Below, one piece after another: positions 9,530-26,951 of a stretch of DNA of 64,000 nt; the first letter of the stretch is position 1, and each line of letters opens with the position of its first letter. The stretch comes from Kibdelosporangium banguiense (GTDB taxonomy: Bacteria > Actinomycetota > Actinomycetes > Mycobacteriales > Pseudonocardiaceae). Position numbers and translations under genes: made by a program. The stretch is taken from assembly GCF_017876405.1 (NCBI RefSeq), contig NZ_JAGINW010000001.1, positions 2,927,203-2,991,202 of the forward strand, in the 5' to 3' direction. The notes below the pieces were generated by a model. That model saw only the letters and a program-made list of their open reading frames with translations. It searched no databases and had not been told where the DNA came from.

Positions 9530-10087
9530 ATGAAAATCGCCCTGCCCTCCCATCGCGGCACCCTCGTGGCCGTCGCCGGAGCCACTACCGCGGCCAAGAC
9601 CGAAGTGGTCGACGCCCTGGCCAAGCACCTGGGCCCGGCGGTGCTGACGATCGGCACCCGGTCGTGCCCGGATCCCGAGGCCGGTGTCGAGTCGTTGATC
9701 AAGGTCGACGGCCGGGCGGCCGAGGACGCGATCACGATCGCCCGAATGGCCGAGTCGGCGGCGGTGAAGGCCAGCCCGCTGGTGATCACCACCCGGCCGG
9801 TGCTCGACGAGCTGGCCCGCTACCGGGCCGCGCGCCGGATCAGGCATGAGTACGTCCAGCATCACGTGATGCGCAGAGTGGAGGACACGGTCGCCTGGGA
9901 AGCTGCCGACTACGACTTCGTAGTGTGGTCTCGGTCACCTTTTCCGACGCCTTCGGAGCGTGCTTTCGAGTCCGCGCTCGACGGAGTGCTCAAGGATCTG
10001 TGCGTGCCGTATCACTCGGTGTATCCGCCGTTGATCAACGAAACGGTCGAACGGTTGATCGCGTCCATCCCCCGCCAGCAGGCCTGA
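9530..10087 (+). CDS. P-loop NTPase-like protein with degenerate Walker A
   Basis: A 185-aa protein with the start of a P-loop kinase fold: strand LVAVAGA followed by GATTAAKT (residues 17-24), where the last Gly of the GxxxxGK[ST] motif is Ala. Later residues (VVITTRPVLDEL, YDFVVWSRSPF) fit strand-helix alternation of small nucleotide kinases such as NadR-type ATPases. Catalysis is doubtful because of the Gly-to-Ala change. It sits immediately upstream of the rpoB promoter region. Name and function are not established. Confidence 0.55.
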   Translation: MKIALPSHRGTLVAVAGATTAAKTEVVDALAKHLGPAVLTIGTRSCPDPEAGVESLIKVDGRAAEDAITIARMAESAAVKASPLVITTRPVLDELARYRAARRIRHEYVQHHVMRRVEDTVAWEAADYDFVVWSRSPFPTPSERAFESALDGVLKDLCVPYHSVYPPLINETVERLIASIPRQQA

Positions 10088-10176
10088 TGACGGATGAATT
10101 GCTGGTCCACGTGGGTGAACGCCGCGTGGCCCCTTGACTGGAGGACCCGTCAGGGTCACGCTGTTGACGTGAGCGG

Positions 10177-10196
10177 GGGGCCGTTTCTCCGGCCCC
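10177..10196 (+). terminator. hairpin upstream of the rpoB promoter
   Basis: A 7-bp GC-only stem (GGGGCCG / CGGCCCC) with a TTTCTC loop ends exactly where the rpoB -35 element begins. A smaller GACCC/GGGTC stem precedes it at 10144-10157. There is no U-tract, so it may insulate rpoB from upstream transcription rather than act as a classical terminator. Confidence 0.4.
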
Positions 10197-10225
10197 TGGA
10201 CAGTCGCCGCTAGTTTGGCTAGACT
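10197..10225 (+). promoter_or_regulatory. candidate rpoB promoter P1
   Basis: TGGACA (10197-10202) and TAGACT (10220-10225) are separated by exactly 17 bp, a good housekeeping-sigma match. It would give a leader of about 130 nt before the rpoB start. Confidence 0.6.
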
Positions 10226-10245
10226 GCGTCTTTGCTCTGCCCACT

Positions 10246-10275
10246 TTCCGTGCGCCCTTACCCGAGAGCTAGGAT
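10246..10275 (+). promoter_or_regulatory. candidate rpoB promoter P2
   Basis: TAGGAT (10270-10275) preceded at 18 bp by TTCCGT (10246-10251). A further TTGACA at 10294-10299 has only TAGCGC (10318) at a suitable distance and is weaker. Several tandem promoters are usual for rpoB in actinobacteria. Confidence 0.4.
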
Positions 10276-10361
10276 GCTGGGCATCAAGCACCCTTGACAG
10301 TTGCGTTAGTTGCCTGCTAGCGCGGCCGCTCAACCGCTCATAGTCCCTGGAAGGACGCATC

Positions 10362-13847
<3,486 letters not shown>

Positions 13848-13854
13848 CCTCGCC

Positions 13855-13888
13855 GAGGCAGCCGGGTGGAATTCCACCCGGCCGCCTC
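13855..13888 (+). terminator. rpoB-rpoC intergenic hairpin
   Basis: The outer arms GAGGC and GCCTC frame a perfect 22-nt palindrome (13861-13882, centred on GGAATTCC) with a single A-C mismatch between, giving a 17-bp stem. There is no T-run, and rpoC must be read through it, so it is more likely a pause, processing or mRNA-stability element than a terminator. Confidence 0.5.
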
Positions 13889-13941
13889 AGGCCTTATCCC
13901 CCGATTACTGCTGTCTTCAACCAAAGGGGAGAAGAACCGAC

Positions 13942-17841
<3,900 letters not shown>

Positions 17842-17851
17842 AGCAACCAGC

Positions 17852-17894
17852 AAAGGGTGGGCCCCCGGCACTCGTGCCGGGGGCCCACCCTTTT
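17852..17894 (+). terminator. rpoBC transcription terminator
   Basis: A perfect 20-bp inverted repeat (arms 17852-17871 and 17874-17893, AAAGGGTGGGCCCCCGGCAC and its complement) closes a CTCG loop and runs into TTTT. It begins 11 nt after the rpoC stop and is the strongest terminator of the first half of the window. Confidence 0.9.
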
Positions 17895-17931
17895 GTCGCG
17901 TCGACACCGATAGTGATGGACACTTGGTCTT

Positions 17932-18099
17932 GTGGAACAGATCTCGGTGGAGGAACTCGGTCGCGACACCGCTGCCATGGTCGCGCGTGTGCAGAATGGC
18001 GAGACTCTTGAGATCACCAAGCACGGCAAGGTGATTGCCCGGATGGTGCCGATTGTCTCCGCCCAGCAGGCGTCCGTTACTGGCGGGGTTCCCATTTGA
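17932..18099 (+). CDS. orphan Phd/YefM-family antitoxin-like protein
   Basis: A 55-aa protein starting with GTG: the pattern ISVEELGRDTAAMVARVQNG then ETLEITKHGKVIARMVPI is the typical Phd/YefM (prevent-host-death) N-terminal DNA-binding fold. These proteins repress their own operon and neutralise a partner toxin, usually RelE/ParE/Doc or VapC type. No toxin gene follows: the next gene runs in the opposite direction and its last 23 bases overlap this one. The C-terminus is only about 12 residues after the fold, shorter than usual, so the toxin-binding tail may be lost. Missed by length cut-offs; function is inferred from motif only. Confidence 0.7.
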   Translation: MEQISVEELGRDTAAMVARVQNGETLEITKHGKVIARMVPIVSAQQASVTGGVPI

Positions 18100-18784
18100 A
18101 GTAGCGGGCGGCGGTGAATCCCAGGATCAGCAGCCACACCAGGCTTGACGCCAGGGCGAGGGAAGGCGTGGATCCGGCCCAGCCCTTGGTGATCAGCTCG
18201 CCGATGCCGGCGAACGGCAGCAGGGTGCCGATGGTCGAGACCACTGAGTCGGTCTGCGGCACCATGAACATTCCGGCCATTCCGGCGAGCAGCACCGGCA
18301 TCGCCGTGATCTGGGTGACCTCGACGCTCCGGCTGAACGCGGCGGTCGCGATTCCGGCCAGCAGAGCCAGGACCAGGCCGAGGATGAGTCCAAGTAGGAC
18401 GAACAAGGGCCGGGACGGTGAAGGTGCGCCGATCGCGATACAGAAGGCGAAGAACACGACCAGCTGTACCAGGCCGACGAGCATGATCGGCACGGAGACG
18501 CCTGCGAAGACGCCGTTGTCGGACAGTTCGCTGGTGCGCAGGCGTTGCAGCACAAGGGATTGCCGGCGGGCGGTGAAAACCGTTGTGCTGACCAGGAACA
18601 CTGAGAACAGCAACATCATCGTCGCTGTGAAGCCCAGTGATGAAGGCCATTCCGACGCGGCCATGCCGCGGTACTGAAGCCAGGCCAGAGCGCAGACCCC
18701 GATCGGCACGGCCAGCACTGACACGGCTGTGATTCGCTTGCGTAGCAACAGGCGCAGCTCGAAGAGCGCGAGGTGGACGACCAC
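18077..18784 (-). CDS. ABC-2 type exporter permease
   Basis: A 235-aa integral membrane protein with about six hydrophobic helices and the short Arg-rich N-terminus (LFELRLLLRKR) common to ABC-2 permeases. It forms an operon with the upstream ATP-binding gene. The GTG at 18784 is preferred because AAGGAG lies 5 nt upstream; a GTG at 18790 overlaps the ATPase stop but sits directly on the Shine-Dalgarno. Probable role: export of a drug, peptide or lipid, regulated by the divergent two-component system. The 3' end overlaps the antitoxin-like gene. Confidence 0.8.
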   Translation of the reverse strand: MVVHLALFELRLLLRKRITAVSVLAVPIGVCALAWLQYRGMAASEWPSSLGFTATMMLLFSVFLVSTTVFTARRQSLVLQRLRTSELSDNGVFAGVSVPIMLVGLVQLVVFFAFCIAIGAPSPSRPLFVLLGLILGLVLALLAGIATAAFSRSVEVTQITAMPVLLAGMAGMFMVPQTDSVVSTIGTLLPFAGIGELITKGWAGSTPSLALASSLVWLLILGFTAARYFKWEPRQ

Positions 18785-18786
18785 GG

Positions 18787-19668
18787 TCACTCCTTGCCGA
18801 TCGCGAGGAAGATCTCCTGCAGGGACGCTTGCGAGGCGTTCAGGTCCATCAGGGCGACGCCCGCTTGGTCGGCCCAGCGCAGGAGTTCGTACAGGTCTGC
18901 TTGCAGGGTGCGGGTCTGCACAGTCAAAGCGCGTCCGTCCAGCACGAGATCGCCGTACAACCTCGGCGGAACAACACCGGGAGGCAGTGTCGCGGTGATC
19001 CGGGCGGGCTGCTCGGACAACACCTCCGACAGTGTCCCCGCGAGCTGGACGCTGCCTCCGTGCATGATCGCCACGTGGTCGGCCAGTGCCTGGGCTTCCT
19101 CCAAGTAGTGCGTGGTCAGCAATACCGAGGTGCCGCTGTCCTTCAGCCGCTCCACGATCCGCCACAGCTGCTGGCGGGATTCGGGGTCCAGGCCGGTGGT
19201 CGGCTCGTCGAGCACCACCAGCGGCGGCTGTCCCCAGATCGCCAGGGCGAAGTCCAGCCGACGCCGCTCACCACCGGAGAGCTTCTCCACCGCCACATCC
19301 GAGCGGCCGGCCAGATCCACTGTGGACAACAGCTCCGGGATGGAGTCGCGGCGGCTGGTCAGGCCGCGCCACAGGGCCAGGGTCTCGGCCACCGTCAGTT
19401 CGCCGATCAGGCCTGTCTGCTGGGACATCACCCCGGTCCGCGCGCTGAGCGCGGTCCGGTCGGCGAACGGGTCCAGGCCGAACACCCGGACCTGGCCGGT
19501 GGCCGGCCGCCGGAATCCCTCGACCACTTCCAGCGTTGTCGTCTTGCCCGCGCCGTTCGTCCCCAGCAGCGCGAAGATCTCCCCTTCACCGACCGTGAAG
19601 TCCACCCCCGCGACTGCGACGAACTGCCCGTACCGATAGGTCAAACCGGACACTTCGATCACGTTCAT
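18787..19668 (-). CDS. ABC exporter ATP-binding protein
   Basis: A 293-aa ATPase of the drug-exporter (CcmA/DrrA) type: Walker A GTNGAGKT (36-43), Q-loop MSQQTGL, signature LSGGE (130-134), Walker B LVVLDEP (150-156), D-loop GLD and switch His in TTHYLEEA. The C-terminal 70 residues are the usual DrrA-like extension. Start ATG at 19668. It is co-transcribed with the permease and divergent from a histidine kinase, as in DesKR- or YfiLMN-type resistance modules. Confidence 0.92.
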   Translation of the reverse strand: MNVIEVSGLTYRYGQFVAVAGVDFTVGEGEIFALLGTNGAGKTTTLEVVEGFRRPATGQVRVFGLDPFADRTALSARTGVMSQQTGLIGELTVAETLALWRGLTSRRDSIPELLSTVDLAGRSDVAVEKLSGGERRRLDFALAIWGQPPLVVLDEPTTGLDPESRQQLWRIVERLKDSGTSVLLTTHYLEEAQALADHVAIMHGGSVQLAGTLSEVLSEQPARITATLPPGVVPPRLYGDLVLDGRALTVQTRTLQADLYELLRWADQAGVALMDLNASQASLQEIFLAIGKE

Positions 19669-19694
19669 GGCATAAGCCTCGCGAAACCGGCGCC

Positions 19695-19739
19695 ATGACA
19701 GCAGTCGTCGCCGTCACGACGTCGTATGACAGCTGTCAT
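19695..19739. promoter_or_regulatory. repeated palindromic half-sites in the divergent gap (candidate operator)
   Basis: ATGACAGC occurs at 19695-19702 and again at 19726-19733, where it overlaps its reverse complement GCTGTCAT (19732-19739) to make the perfect 14-bp palindrome ATGACAGCTGTCAT. The two direct copies are 31 bp apart, about three helical turns. A second palindrome, ACGACGTCGT, lies between at 19716-19725. The position between the ABC operon and the kinase suits a binding site for the response regulator; this is inference. Confidence 0.5.
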
Positions 19740-19758
19740 GGGCTGTTACGTTCAAGGC

Positions 19759-20904
19759 GTGTCCGAGGCTGCGCTCGAGTCGTTGCGACGGTCGACCCGC
19801 AACACGTTGCTGTTCACCGACCTGATGGTCGGTTTGCTGCCGCTGGGGTTCCTGGTGCAGGCGGACCCGGTGCCCGACGTGTCGCGCATGGTCATCCTGC
19901 TCGTCGGCGCCGTCGGCTTCGTCTTCGTGCACGCGCGCGGCGTCTACCAGGCGATCAACAGCGAGTGGCGGCCGTTCCCGCTCCGCCGTGTCTACGCGCT
20001 TTGCGGGCTGGCGATCGCGTTGGCCTGCTTTGCGACGTCGATCGACACCGGCAGGGGCGCACTCAGCGCCTTGCTCGTCAGCATGGCGGTGTCCGAGTTC
20101 TTCATCGCCCGTCCCATCGGCGTCGCGTGGCGGCACATTGGCGCGGTCCTCGCGATGTACCTGGCCGCGAGCTCATTGGTCGCTGTCCTCTCTGGACATG
20201 CCGAAGAGGTAGGCAGTACCGCGCTTCTCGTGCCGTTGCTGGTCCTGCTCACCGCATACGGCATTGGTGTGACGTACCGCCAGTGGGAAGGGGCGCTCAA
20301 ACTCGAGGAGGCCCGCCGGGCCGCCGCCGAGCTGGCCACCACCCGCGAACGCCTGCGGCTGGCCGAGGATCTGCACGACATCCTTGGCCACGCCTTGGAA
20401 GTCGTGTCCCTCAAGAGCGAGCTCGCGGCCCGCCTCGACGACCCGGTCAAGTCCAGGAACGAGATGGTCGAAGTGCAACGCCTGGCGCGCAACGCTTTGC
20501 GTGACGTCCGGGCTCTGGCGCACGGCAATCGCCCGACGGATCTGGCCACTGAGCTCGTGGGCGCACGCAAGCTGCTGGAGTCCGCGGGGATCGCCTGCGA
20601 TGTCGACGCCGACCTGTCGACTCTCACCGGGAGCGAACGCGAGCTCTTCGGCCGTGTCCTGCGTGAGTCGGTGACCAACGCCCTTCGGCACGCCGACCCT
20701 CGCAAGTGCACAGTCACGTTGACCGTCCGTCCCGGTCAGGTCGTCCTGCGTGTTGTGAACGACGGCACAGTCCCGATCGAGCGGGAAGGTGAAGGCACCG
20801 GCCTGGCCGGTCTGGCGAGGCGGATCACGGCCGCGGACGGGGAGTTCACCGCTCAGGTCGTCGAGCCCGCGTCCTTCGAGGTGATTGCGAGTCTGCCCCG
20901 ATGA
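19759..20904 (+). CDS. sensor histidine kinase, NarL-class (DesK-like)
   Basis: A 381-aa membrane kinase: five to six hydrophobic helices (to about residue 170), a short coiled linker, an HisKA_3 dimerisation box with phospho-acceptor His at residue 206 (AEDLHDILGHALE) and an HATPase domain (N-box ESVTNALRHA, G-box GTGLAGLARR). No periplasmic sensor domain is evident, so it probably senses the membrane. The GTG at 19759 is preferred because earlier in-frame ATGs (19726, 19738) lie in the palindromic operator; a leaderless start at 19738 cannot be excluded. The stop overlaps the regulator start (ATGA). Confidence 0.85.
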   Translation: MSEAALESLRRSTRNTLLFTDLMVGLLPLGFLVQADPVPDVSRMVILLVGAVGFVFVHARGVYQAINSEWRPFPLRRVYALCGLAIALACFATSIDTGRGALSALLVSMAVSEFFIARPIGVAWRHIGAVLAMYLAASSLVAVLSGHAEEVGSTALLVPLLVLLTAYGIGVTYRQWEGALKLEEARRAAAELATTRERLRLAEDLHDILGHALEVVSLKSELAARLDDPVKSRNEMVEVQRLARNALRDVRALAHGNRPTDLATELVGARKLLESAGIACDVDADLSTLTGSERELFGRVLRESVTNALRHADPRKCTVTLTVRPGQVVLRVVNDGTVPIEREGEGTGLAGLARRITAADGEFTAQVVEPASFEVIASLPR

Positions 20905-21491
20905 TCCGTGTTGTCCTCGCCGACGACGAGCAGTTGACCAGGCAGGCCGTGGCCGCCCTGCTGGGCCTGGAACCCGACCTCGAGGTCGTGGCCGACGTCG
21001 AGAACGGCGCCGAGGCACTGCTTGCGATCGCCGAGCACCGCCCGGACGTCGTCGTCCTCGATATGGAAATGCCCACAATGGACGGCCTGCAGGTGCTGGA
21101 GCTGACCGATGTGCGCGCGATCATGCTGACCCGGCATGCGAGGCCGGGTGTCCTTCGTCAGGCCCTGTCTCTCGGCGCGAAGGGGTTCCTGGCCAAGACC
21201 GCGCCGGCCGCGCTGCTGGCCGAGGTCATCCGCCGTGTGCACGCGGGCCTGCGTTACGTCGACCCCGAGTTCGCTGCCGAGGCCCTCGCCGAGAACCCAT
21301 GCCCGTTGACCGACCGTGAGCTGGACGTTCTGCGCATGGTCAACGAGGACCGCACCGCGCCTGACATCGCCAGGGCCCTGCACCTGTCCGCCGGGACCGT
21401 CCGCAACTATGTGTCGTCCGCCATGACGAAACTGGGGGCCCGTAGCCGGACACAGGCCGCCCGGATGGCACGTGACAACGGCTGGATCTAG
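20901..21491 (+). CDS. LuxR/NarL-family response regulator (DesR-like)
   Basis: A 196-aa regulator: receiver domain with acidic pocket Asp8/Asp9, phospho-acceptor Asp54 (VVVLDMEMP), Thr in IMLTRHA and Lys in GFLAKTAPA, then a LuxR helix-turn-helix (about 130-190; PLTDRELDVLRMV, AGTVRNYVSSAMTKLG). It is the partner of the kinase with which it overlaps, and likely regulates the divergent ABC exporter. Confidence 0.92.
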   Translation: MIRVVLADDEQLTRQAVAALLGLEPDLEVVADVENGAEALLAIAEHRPDVVVLDMEMPTMDGLQVLELTDVRAIMLTRHARPGVLRQALSLGAKGFLAKTAPAALLAEVIRRVHAGLRYVDPEFAAEALAENPCPLTDRELDVLRMVNEDRTAPDIARALHLSAGTVRNYVSSAMTKLGARSRTQAARMARDNGWI

Positions 21492-21618
21492 GCCCACGTG
21501 CCGCAGTCCCAGCCGGACGATCGACTTCGCACCTGTTTGTGACCTGGCGCACCTGACCTGGAAAATCGGGCGTGGCCTGGGGAAATCAGAGCAGGGGTAG
21601 GCTAGGGGCACCCCAGTT
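21492..21618. other. intergenic region before the str operon promoter
   Basis: Part of a 403-bp gene-free stretch (21492-21894). This first portion has no hairpin terminator for the two-component operon and no convincing coding frame; a TAGGCT at 21598-21603 could be another -10. Confidence 0.3.
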
Positions 21619-21647
21619 TTGCCACTGCCCGGCGGGCCAGGTATCTT
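21619..21647 (+). promoter_or_regulatory. str operon (rpsL) promoter
   Basis: TTGCCA (21619-21624) and TATCTT (21642-21647) are spaced by exactly 17 bp. Transcription would start near 21654, giving a leader of about 240 nt before rpsL. Confidence 0.7.
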
Positions 21648-21657
21648 TGCTAATCGT

Positions 21658-21675
21658 GCCCGACTGATGTCGGGC
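21658..21675 (+). other. 5'-terminal hairpin of the str operon transcript
   Basis: GCCCGAC-TGAT-GTCGGGC is a perfect 7-bp stem only a few bases after the predicted transcription start, so it would cap the mRNA 5' end. The rest of the leader (21676-21894) shows no further strong structure and no supported small gene. Confidence 0.45.
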
Positions 21676-21894
21676 CGCTCCGTGTGCCTGTCGGCCGTGA
21701 ATTCCGGCGTGCTGGCGTATGCGGAGTCCTCCCAAACCCCGTTGGGATGCCGCGGTTGTTCCATGTGGCGCTGTCCCGCACGGGCCGTTGGGGAAGGGCG
21801 ACACGCCCGACCTCGGGTTACGGCGGGGCCAGGGGGAACAGAGCAGAACCACGGACAACCGCCATGAAGATGCAGTCGTAGAGAAAGCCGGTCC

Positions 21895-22269
21895 ATGCCC
21901 ACGATCCAGCAGCTGGTCCGTAAGGGCCGCCAGGACAAGGTCGCCAAGACCAAGACCGCGGCGCTCAAGGGGAGCCCGCAGCGGCGCGGTGTGTGCACGC
22001 GTGTGTACACCACCACGCCCAAGAAGCCGAACTCGGCGCTGCGCAAGGTCGCCCGTGTGAAGTTGACCAGCGGCATCGAGGTCACCGCCTACATCCCCGG
22101 TGAGGGTCACAACCTCCAGGAGCACTCGATGGTGCTCGTGCGTGGCGGTCGTGTGAAGGACCTCCCGGGTGTTCGCTACAAGATCATCCGCGGCTCGCTG
22201 GACACGCAGGGCGTGAAGAACCGCAAGCAGGCACGCAGCCGCTACGGCGCGAAGAAGGAGAAGAGCTGA
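21895..22269 (+). CDS. rpsL: 30S ribosomal protein S12
   Basis: A 124-aa decoding-centre protein. Streptomycin-relevant Lys43 ([13 protein letters not shown]) and Lys88 ([13 protein letters not shown]) are both wild type, so this allele predicts streptomycin sensitivity, and Asp89, the beta-methylthiolation site in other bacteria, is present. It opens the str operon and is 1 base from rpsG. Confidence 0.98.
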   Translation: MPTIQQLVRKGRQDKVAKTKTAALKGSPQRRGVCTRVYTTTPKKPNSALRKVARVKLTSGIEVTAYIPGEGHNLQEHSMVLVRGGRVKDLPGVRYKIIRGSLDTQGVKNRKQARSRYGAKKEKS

Positions 22270-22270
22270 G

Positions 22271-22741
22271 ATGCCCCGTAAGGGACCGGCCCCGAAGCGG
22301 CCGCTGATCTCCGACCCGGTCTACAGCTCCCCGCTGGTCACTCAGCTGATCAACAAGGTGCTGAAGGACGGCAAGCGGTCCGTCGCAGAGCGGATCGTCT
22401 ACGGGGCGCTCGAGGGCGCTCGCGAGAAGACCAGCACGGACCCGGTGGTGACGCTCAAGCGCGCGCTGGACAACGTCAAGCCGGCCATCGAGGTCAAGCC
22501 TCGCCGTGTCGGTGGCGCGACCTACCAGGTGCCGATCGAGGTCAAGCCCGGTCGCAGCACCACGCTGGCGCTGCGCTGGCTGGTCAGCTACTCCCGTAGC
22601 CGCCGTGAGAAGACGATGGTCGAGCGCCTCATGAACGAGCTGCTCGACGCTAGCAACGGTCTCGGCGCGAGCGTCAAGCGCCGCGAAGACACGCACAAGA
22701 TGGCCGAGTCCAACAAGGCCTTCGCTCACTACCGCTGGTGA
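22271..22741 (+). CDS. rpsG: 30S ribosomal protein S7
   Basis: A 156-aa primary 16S rRNA-binding protein of the 30S head, with the usual [11 protein letters not shown] start and [20 protein letters not shown] end. It initiates 30S 3'-domain assembly and sits in the standard place between rpsL and fusA. Confidence 0.98.
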   Translation: MPRKGPAPKRPLISDPVYSSPLVTQLINKVLKDGKRSVAERIVYGALEGAREKTSTDPVVTLKRALDNVKPAIEVKPRRVGGATYQVPIEVKPGRSTTLALRWLVSYSRSRREKTMVERLMNELLDASNGLGASVKRREDTHKMAESNKAFAHYRW

Positions 22742-22781
22742 CACCAGCCCTAGTGCTCATTTAAGACAGGGGAAGACTCTC

Positions 22782-24881
<2,100 letters not shown>

Positions 24882-24888
24882 CCCCTCA

Positions 24889-24920
24889 CCGGAGCACCAC
24901 ACAGCGTGTGGGCTCTCCGG
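24889..24920 (+). terminator. fusA-tuf intergenic hairpin
   Basis: CCGGAG/CTCCGG (24889-24894 with 24915-24920) encloses CCACAC-AGC-GTGTGG (24897-24911). It starts 7 nt after the fusA stop and is followed by a G/C-rich CCGGGG..CCCCCGG stem. No U-tract; it may attenuate read-through into tuf. Confidence 0.45.
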
Positions 24921-24961
24921 GGTTCCCCCGGGGTCCGCACAACCGACCCTGATGAGCCGGC

Positions 24962-24989
24962 GGGGCGACGCGAAATCTATTGTCGCCCC
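24962..24989 (+). promoter_or_regulatory. tuf leader hairpin
   Basis: An 8-bp perfect stem GGGGCGAC/GTCGCCCC with a 12-nt loop lies 33 nt before the tuf start, just ahead of the AGGAGGA ribosome-binding site. A TATTGT in its loop (24978) could alternatively be a promoter -10. Confidence 0.45.
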
Positions 24990-25022
24990 TTCGGATAAGA
25001 ACAAGTCCAGGAGGACAATCCA

Positions 25023-26216
25023 GTGGCGAAGGCGAAGTTCGAGCGGACCAAGCCGCACGTCAACATCGGCACCGTCGGTCACATCGACCACGGCAAGACG
25101 ACGCTCACCGCGGCTATCTCCAAGGTCCTGCACGACAAGTACCCGGAGTTGAACCCCTTCACGCCGTTCGACGAGATCGACAAGGCGCCGGAGGAGAAGC
25201 AGCGCGGTATCACCATCTCGATCGCTCACATCGAGTACCAGACCGAGAAGCGGCACTACGCGCACGTCGACTGCCCGGGACACGCGGACTACATCAAGAA
25301 CATGATCACCGGTGCCGCCCAGATGGACGGCGCGATCCTGGTGGTCGCCGCGACCGACGGCCCGATGCCGCAGACCAAGGAGCACGTGCTGCTCGCCCGC
25401 CAGGTCGGCGTGCCCTACATCGTCGTCGCGCTGAACAAGGCCGACATGGTCGACGACGAGGAGATCCTGGAGCTCGTCGAGCTCGAGGTCCGTGAGCTGC
25501 TGACCGAGTACGAGTTCCCGGGCGATGACCTGCCCGTGGTCCGCGTCTCGGCGCTGAAGGCGCTCGAGGGCGACAAGGAGTGGGGCGACAAGCTGCTCGA
25601 GCTCCTCGACGCGGTCGACGAGAACATCCCGGAGCCGGTCCGCGAGACCGACCGTCCGTTCCTGATGCCGATCGAGGACGTCTTCACGATCACCGGTCGT
25701 GGCACGGTCGTCACCGGTCGTATCGAGCGCGGCGTTGTCAACGTCAACGAGGAGGTCGAGATCCTCGGCATCCGCGAGAAGGCGACCAAGACCACGGTCA
25801 CCGGCGTTGAGATGTTCCGCAAGCTGCTCGACCAGGGCCAGGCCGGCGACAACGTGGGTCTGCTCGTGCGTGGTGTCAAGCGTGAGGACGTCGAGCGCGG
25901 CATGGTCGTGGCCAAGCCCGGCACCTCCACCCCGCACACCGAGTTCGAGGCGCAGGTCTACATCCTGTCCAAGGACGAGGGTGGCCGGCACACGCCGTTC
26001 TTCCAGAACTACCGCCCGCAGTTCTACTTCCGTACGACCGACGTGACCGGCGTCGTGACCCTCCCCGAGGGCACCGAGATGGTCATGCCGGGCGACGACA
26101 CGAAGATGACTGTCGCGCTCATCCAGCCGATCGTGATGGACGAGGGCATGCGGTTCACCATCCGTGAGGGTGGCCGGACCGTGGGCGCCGGTACTCTGGT
26201 CAAGATCATCAAGTGA
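25023..26216 (+). CDS. tuf: elongation factor Tu
   Basis: A 397-aa GTPase that delivers aminoacyl-t[11 protein letters not shown] (19-26), [25 protein letters not shown] and SALKALEG motifs, followed by barrel domains 2 and 3. The GTG start has an ideal AGGAGG upstream. Complete, with no unusual residues seen. Confidence 0.98.
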   Translation: MAKAKFERTKPHVNIGTVGHIDHGKTTLTAAISKVLHDKYPELNPFTPFDEIDKAPEEKQRGITISIAHIEYQTEKRHYAHVDCPGHADYIKNMITGAAQMDGAILVVAATDGPMPQTKEHVLLARQVGVPYIVVALNKADMVDDEEILELVELEVRELLTEYEFPGDDLPVVRVSALKALEGDKEWGDKLLELLDAVDENIPEPVRETDRPFLMPIEDVFTITGRGTVVTGRIERGVVNVNEEVEILGIREKATKTTVTGVEMFRKLLDQGQAGDNVGLLVRGVKREDVERGMVVAKPGTSTPHTEFEAQVYILSKDEGGRHTPFFQNYRPQFYFRTTDVTGVVTLPEGTEMVMPGDDTKMTVALIQPIVMDEGMRFTIREGGRTVGAGTLVKIIK

Positions 26217-26606
26217 TCTAGGTCGTATTAAGCGACCCCGATTTGGATGCCATATTTCGATATGGCATCCTGTATAGGTTGCTCGTCGTGGGGCGGCCGG
26301 GTTTCCCTCGGGGAACCGGCCGCCTCCGCGCGAGGGCAGTGGAGCGTTGACGCTGCCATGTGAGACACAAATGGGTTATGCCGGGAATTCTGATGAGCTT
26401 CCGGCCGCCCGTCCCACGAACGTCAGGTTCTCCCCCGCGGAGAGCAAAACGACTGTGGGACCGGTCTGTGAAGCGGGCGCGACACGCCCGACCGCGTGGA
26501 CCGGGAACCATGACTTGTGAACAGGGGAGCGGAGCCTCCAGCACCAGCGAAATGGCTGGTAAAGAGCTCTGACAAGGGACATCACGGAAGGAACGGCAAA
26601 GCCACC
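26217..26606. other. 390-bp gap between tuf and the S10 operon
   Basis: The gap contains the UUCG hairpin described at 26245-26270, a TATAGG at 26273-26278 that has no good -35, and a TTGACG at 26354-26359 without a good -10. The S10 promoter therefore cannot be placed with confidence. I see no coding frame with start, ribosome-binding site and codon bias. Confidence 0.4.
26245..26270 (+). terminator. hairpin with UUCG loop after tuf
   Basis: A perfect 11-bp stem GGATGCCATAT/ATATGGCATCC closes a TTCG tetraloop, the exceptionally stable cUUCGg-type loop (here closed by T-A). It begins 28 nt after the tuf stop, with no T-run after it. Probable tuf 3' end or processing element. Confidence 0.6.
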
Positions 26607-26912
26607 ATGGCGGGACAGAAGATCCGCATCCGGCTCAAGGCCTACGACCACGAGGCGATCGACGCCTCCGCGCGCAAGATCGTCGAGACCGTGACGCGTA
26701 CCGGCGCTCGGGTCGTTGGGCCAGTGCCGCTGCCGACCGAGAAGAACGTCTACTGCGTCATCCGCTCGCCGCACAAGTACAAGGACTCGCGCGAGCACTT
26801 CGAGATGCGCACGCACAAGCGTCTGATCGACATCCTCGACCCGACGCCGAAGACGGTCGACGCGCTCATGCGCATCGACCTGCCGGCCAGCGTCGACGTC
26901 AACATCCAGTAA
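26607..26912 (+). CDS. rpsJ: 30S ribosomal protein S10
   Basis: A 101-aa protein of the 30S head (also NusE, the NusB partner in antitermination), opening the S10 operon. [19 protein letters not shown] is the family start; the ATG at 26607 follows GGAAGGAAC. An upstream in-frame extension to 26517 is open but not conserved in the family. Confidence 0.97.
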   Translation: MAGQKIRIRLKAYDHEAIDASARKIVETVTRTGARVVGPVPLPTEKNVYCVIRSPHKYKDSREHFEMRTHKRLIDILDPTPKTVDALMRIDLPASVDVNIQ

Positions 26913-26951
26913 GCGCCTGCGCGCGAGAAACGCAGCGGAGAGAACGAGACC

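Noticed and set aside
21619..21867. Plus-strand frame (82 codons) in the rpsL leader
   Set aside because: Begins within the -35 element and shows no codon bias or ribosome-binding site; the region is better explained as leader.
26348..26380. TTGACG as the S10 operon promoter
   Set aside because: No acceptable -10 lies at 16-19 bp; only AATGGG is present.
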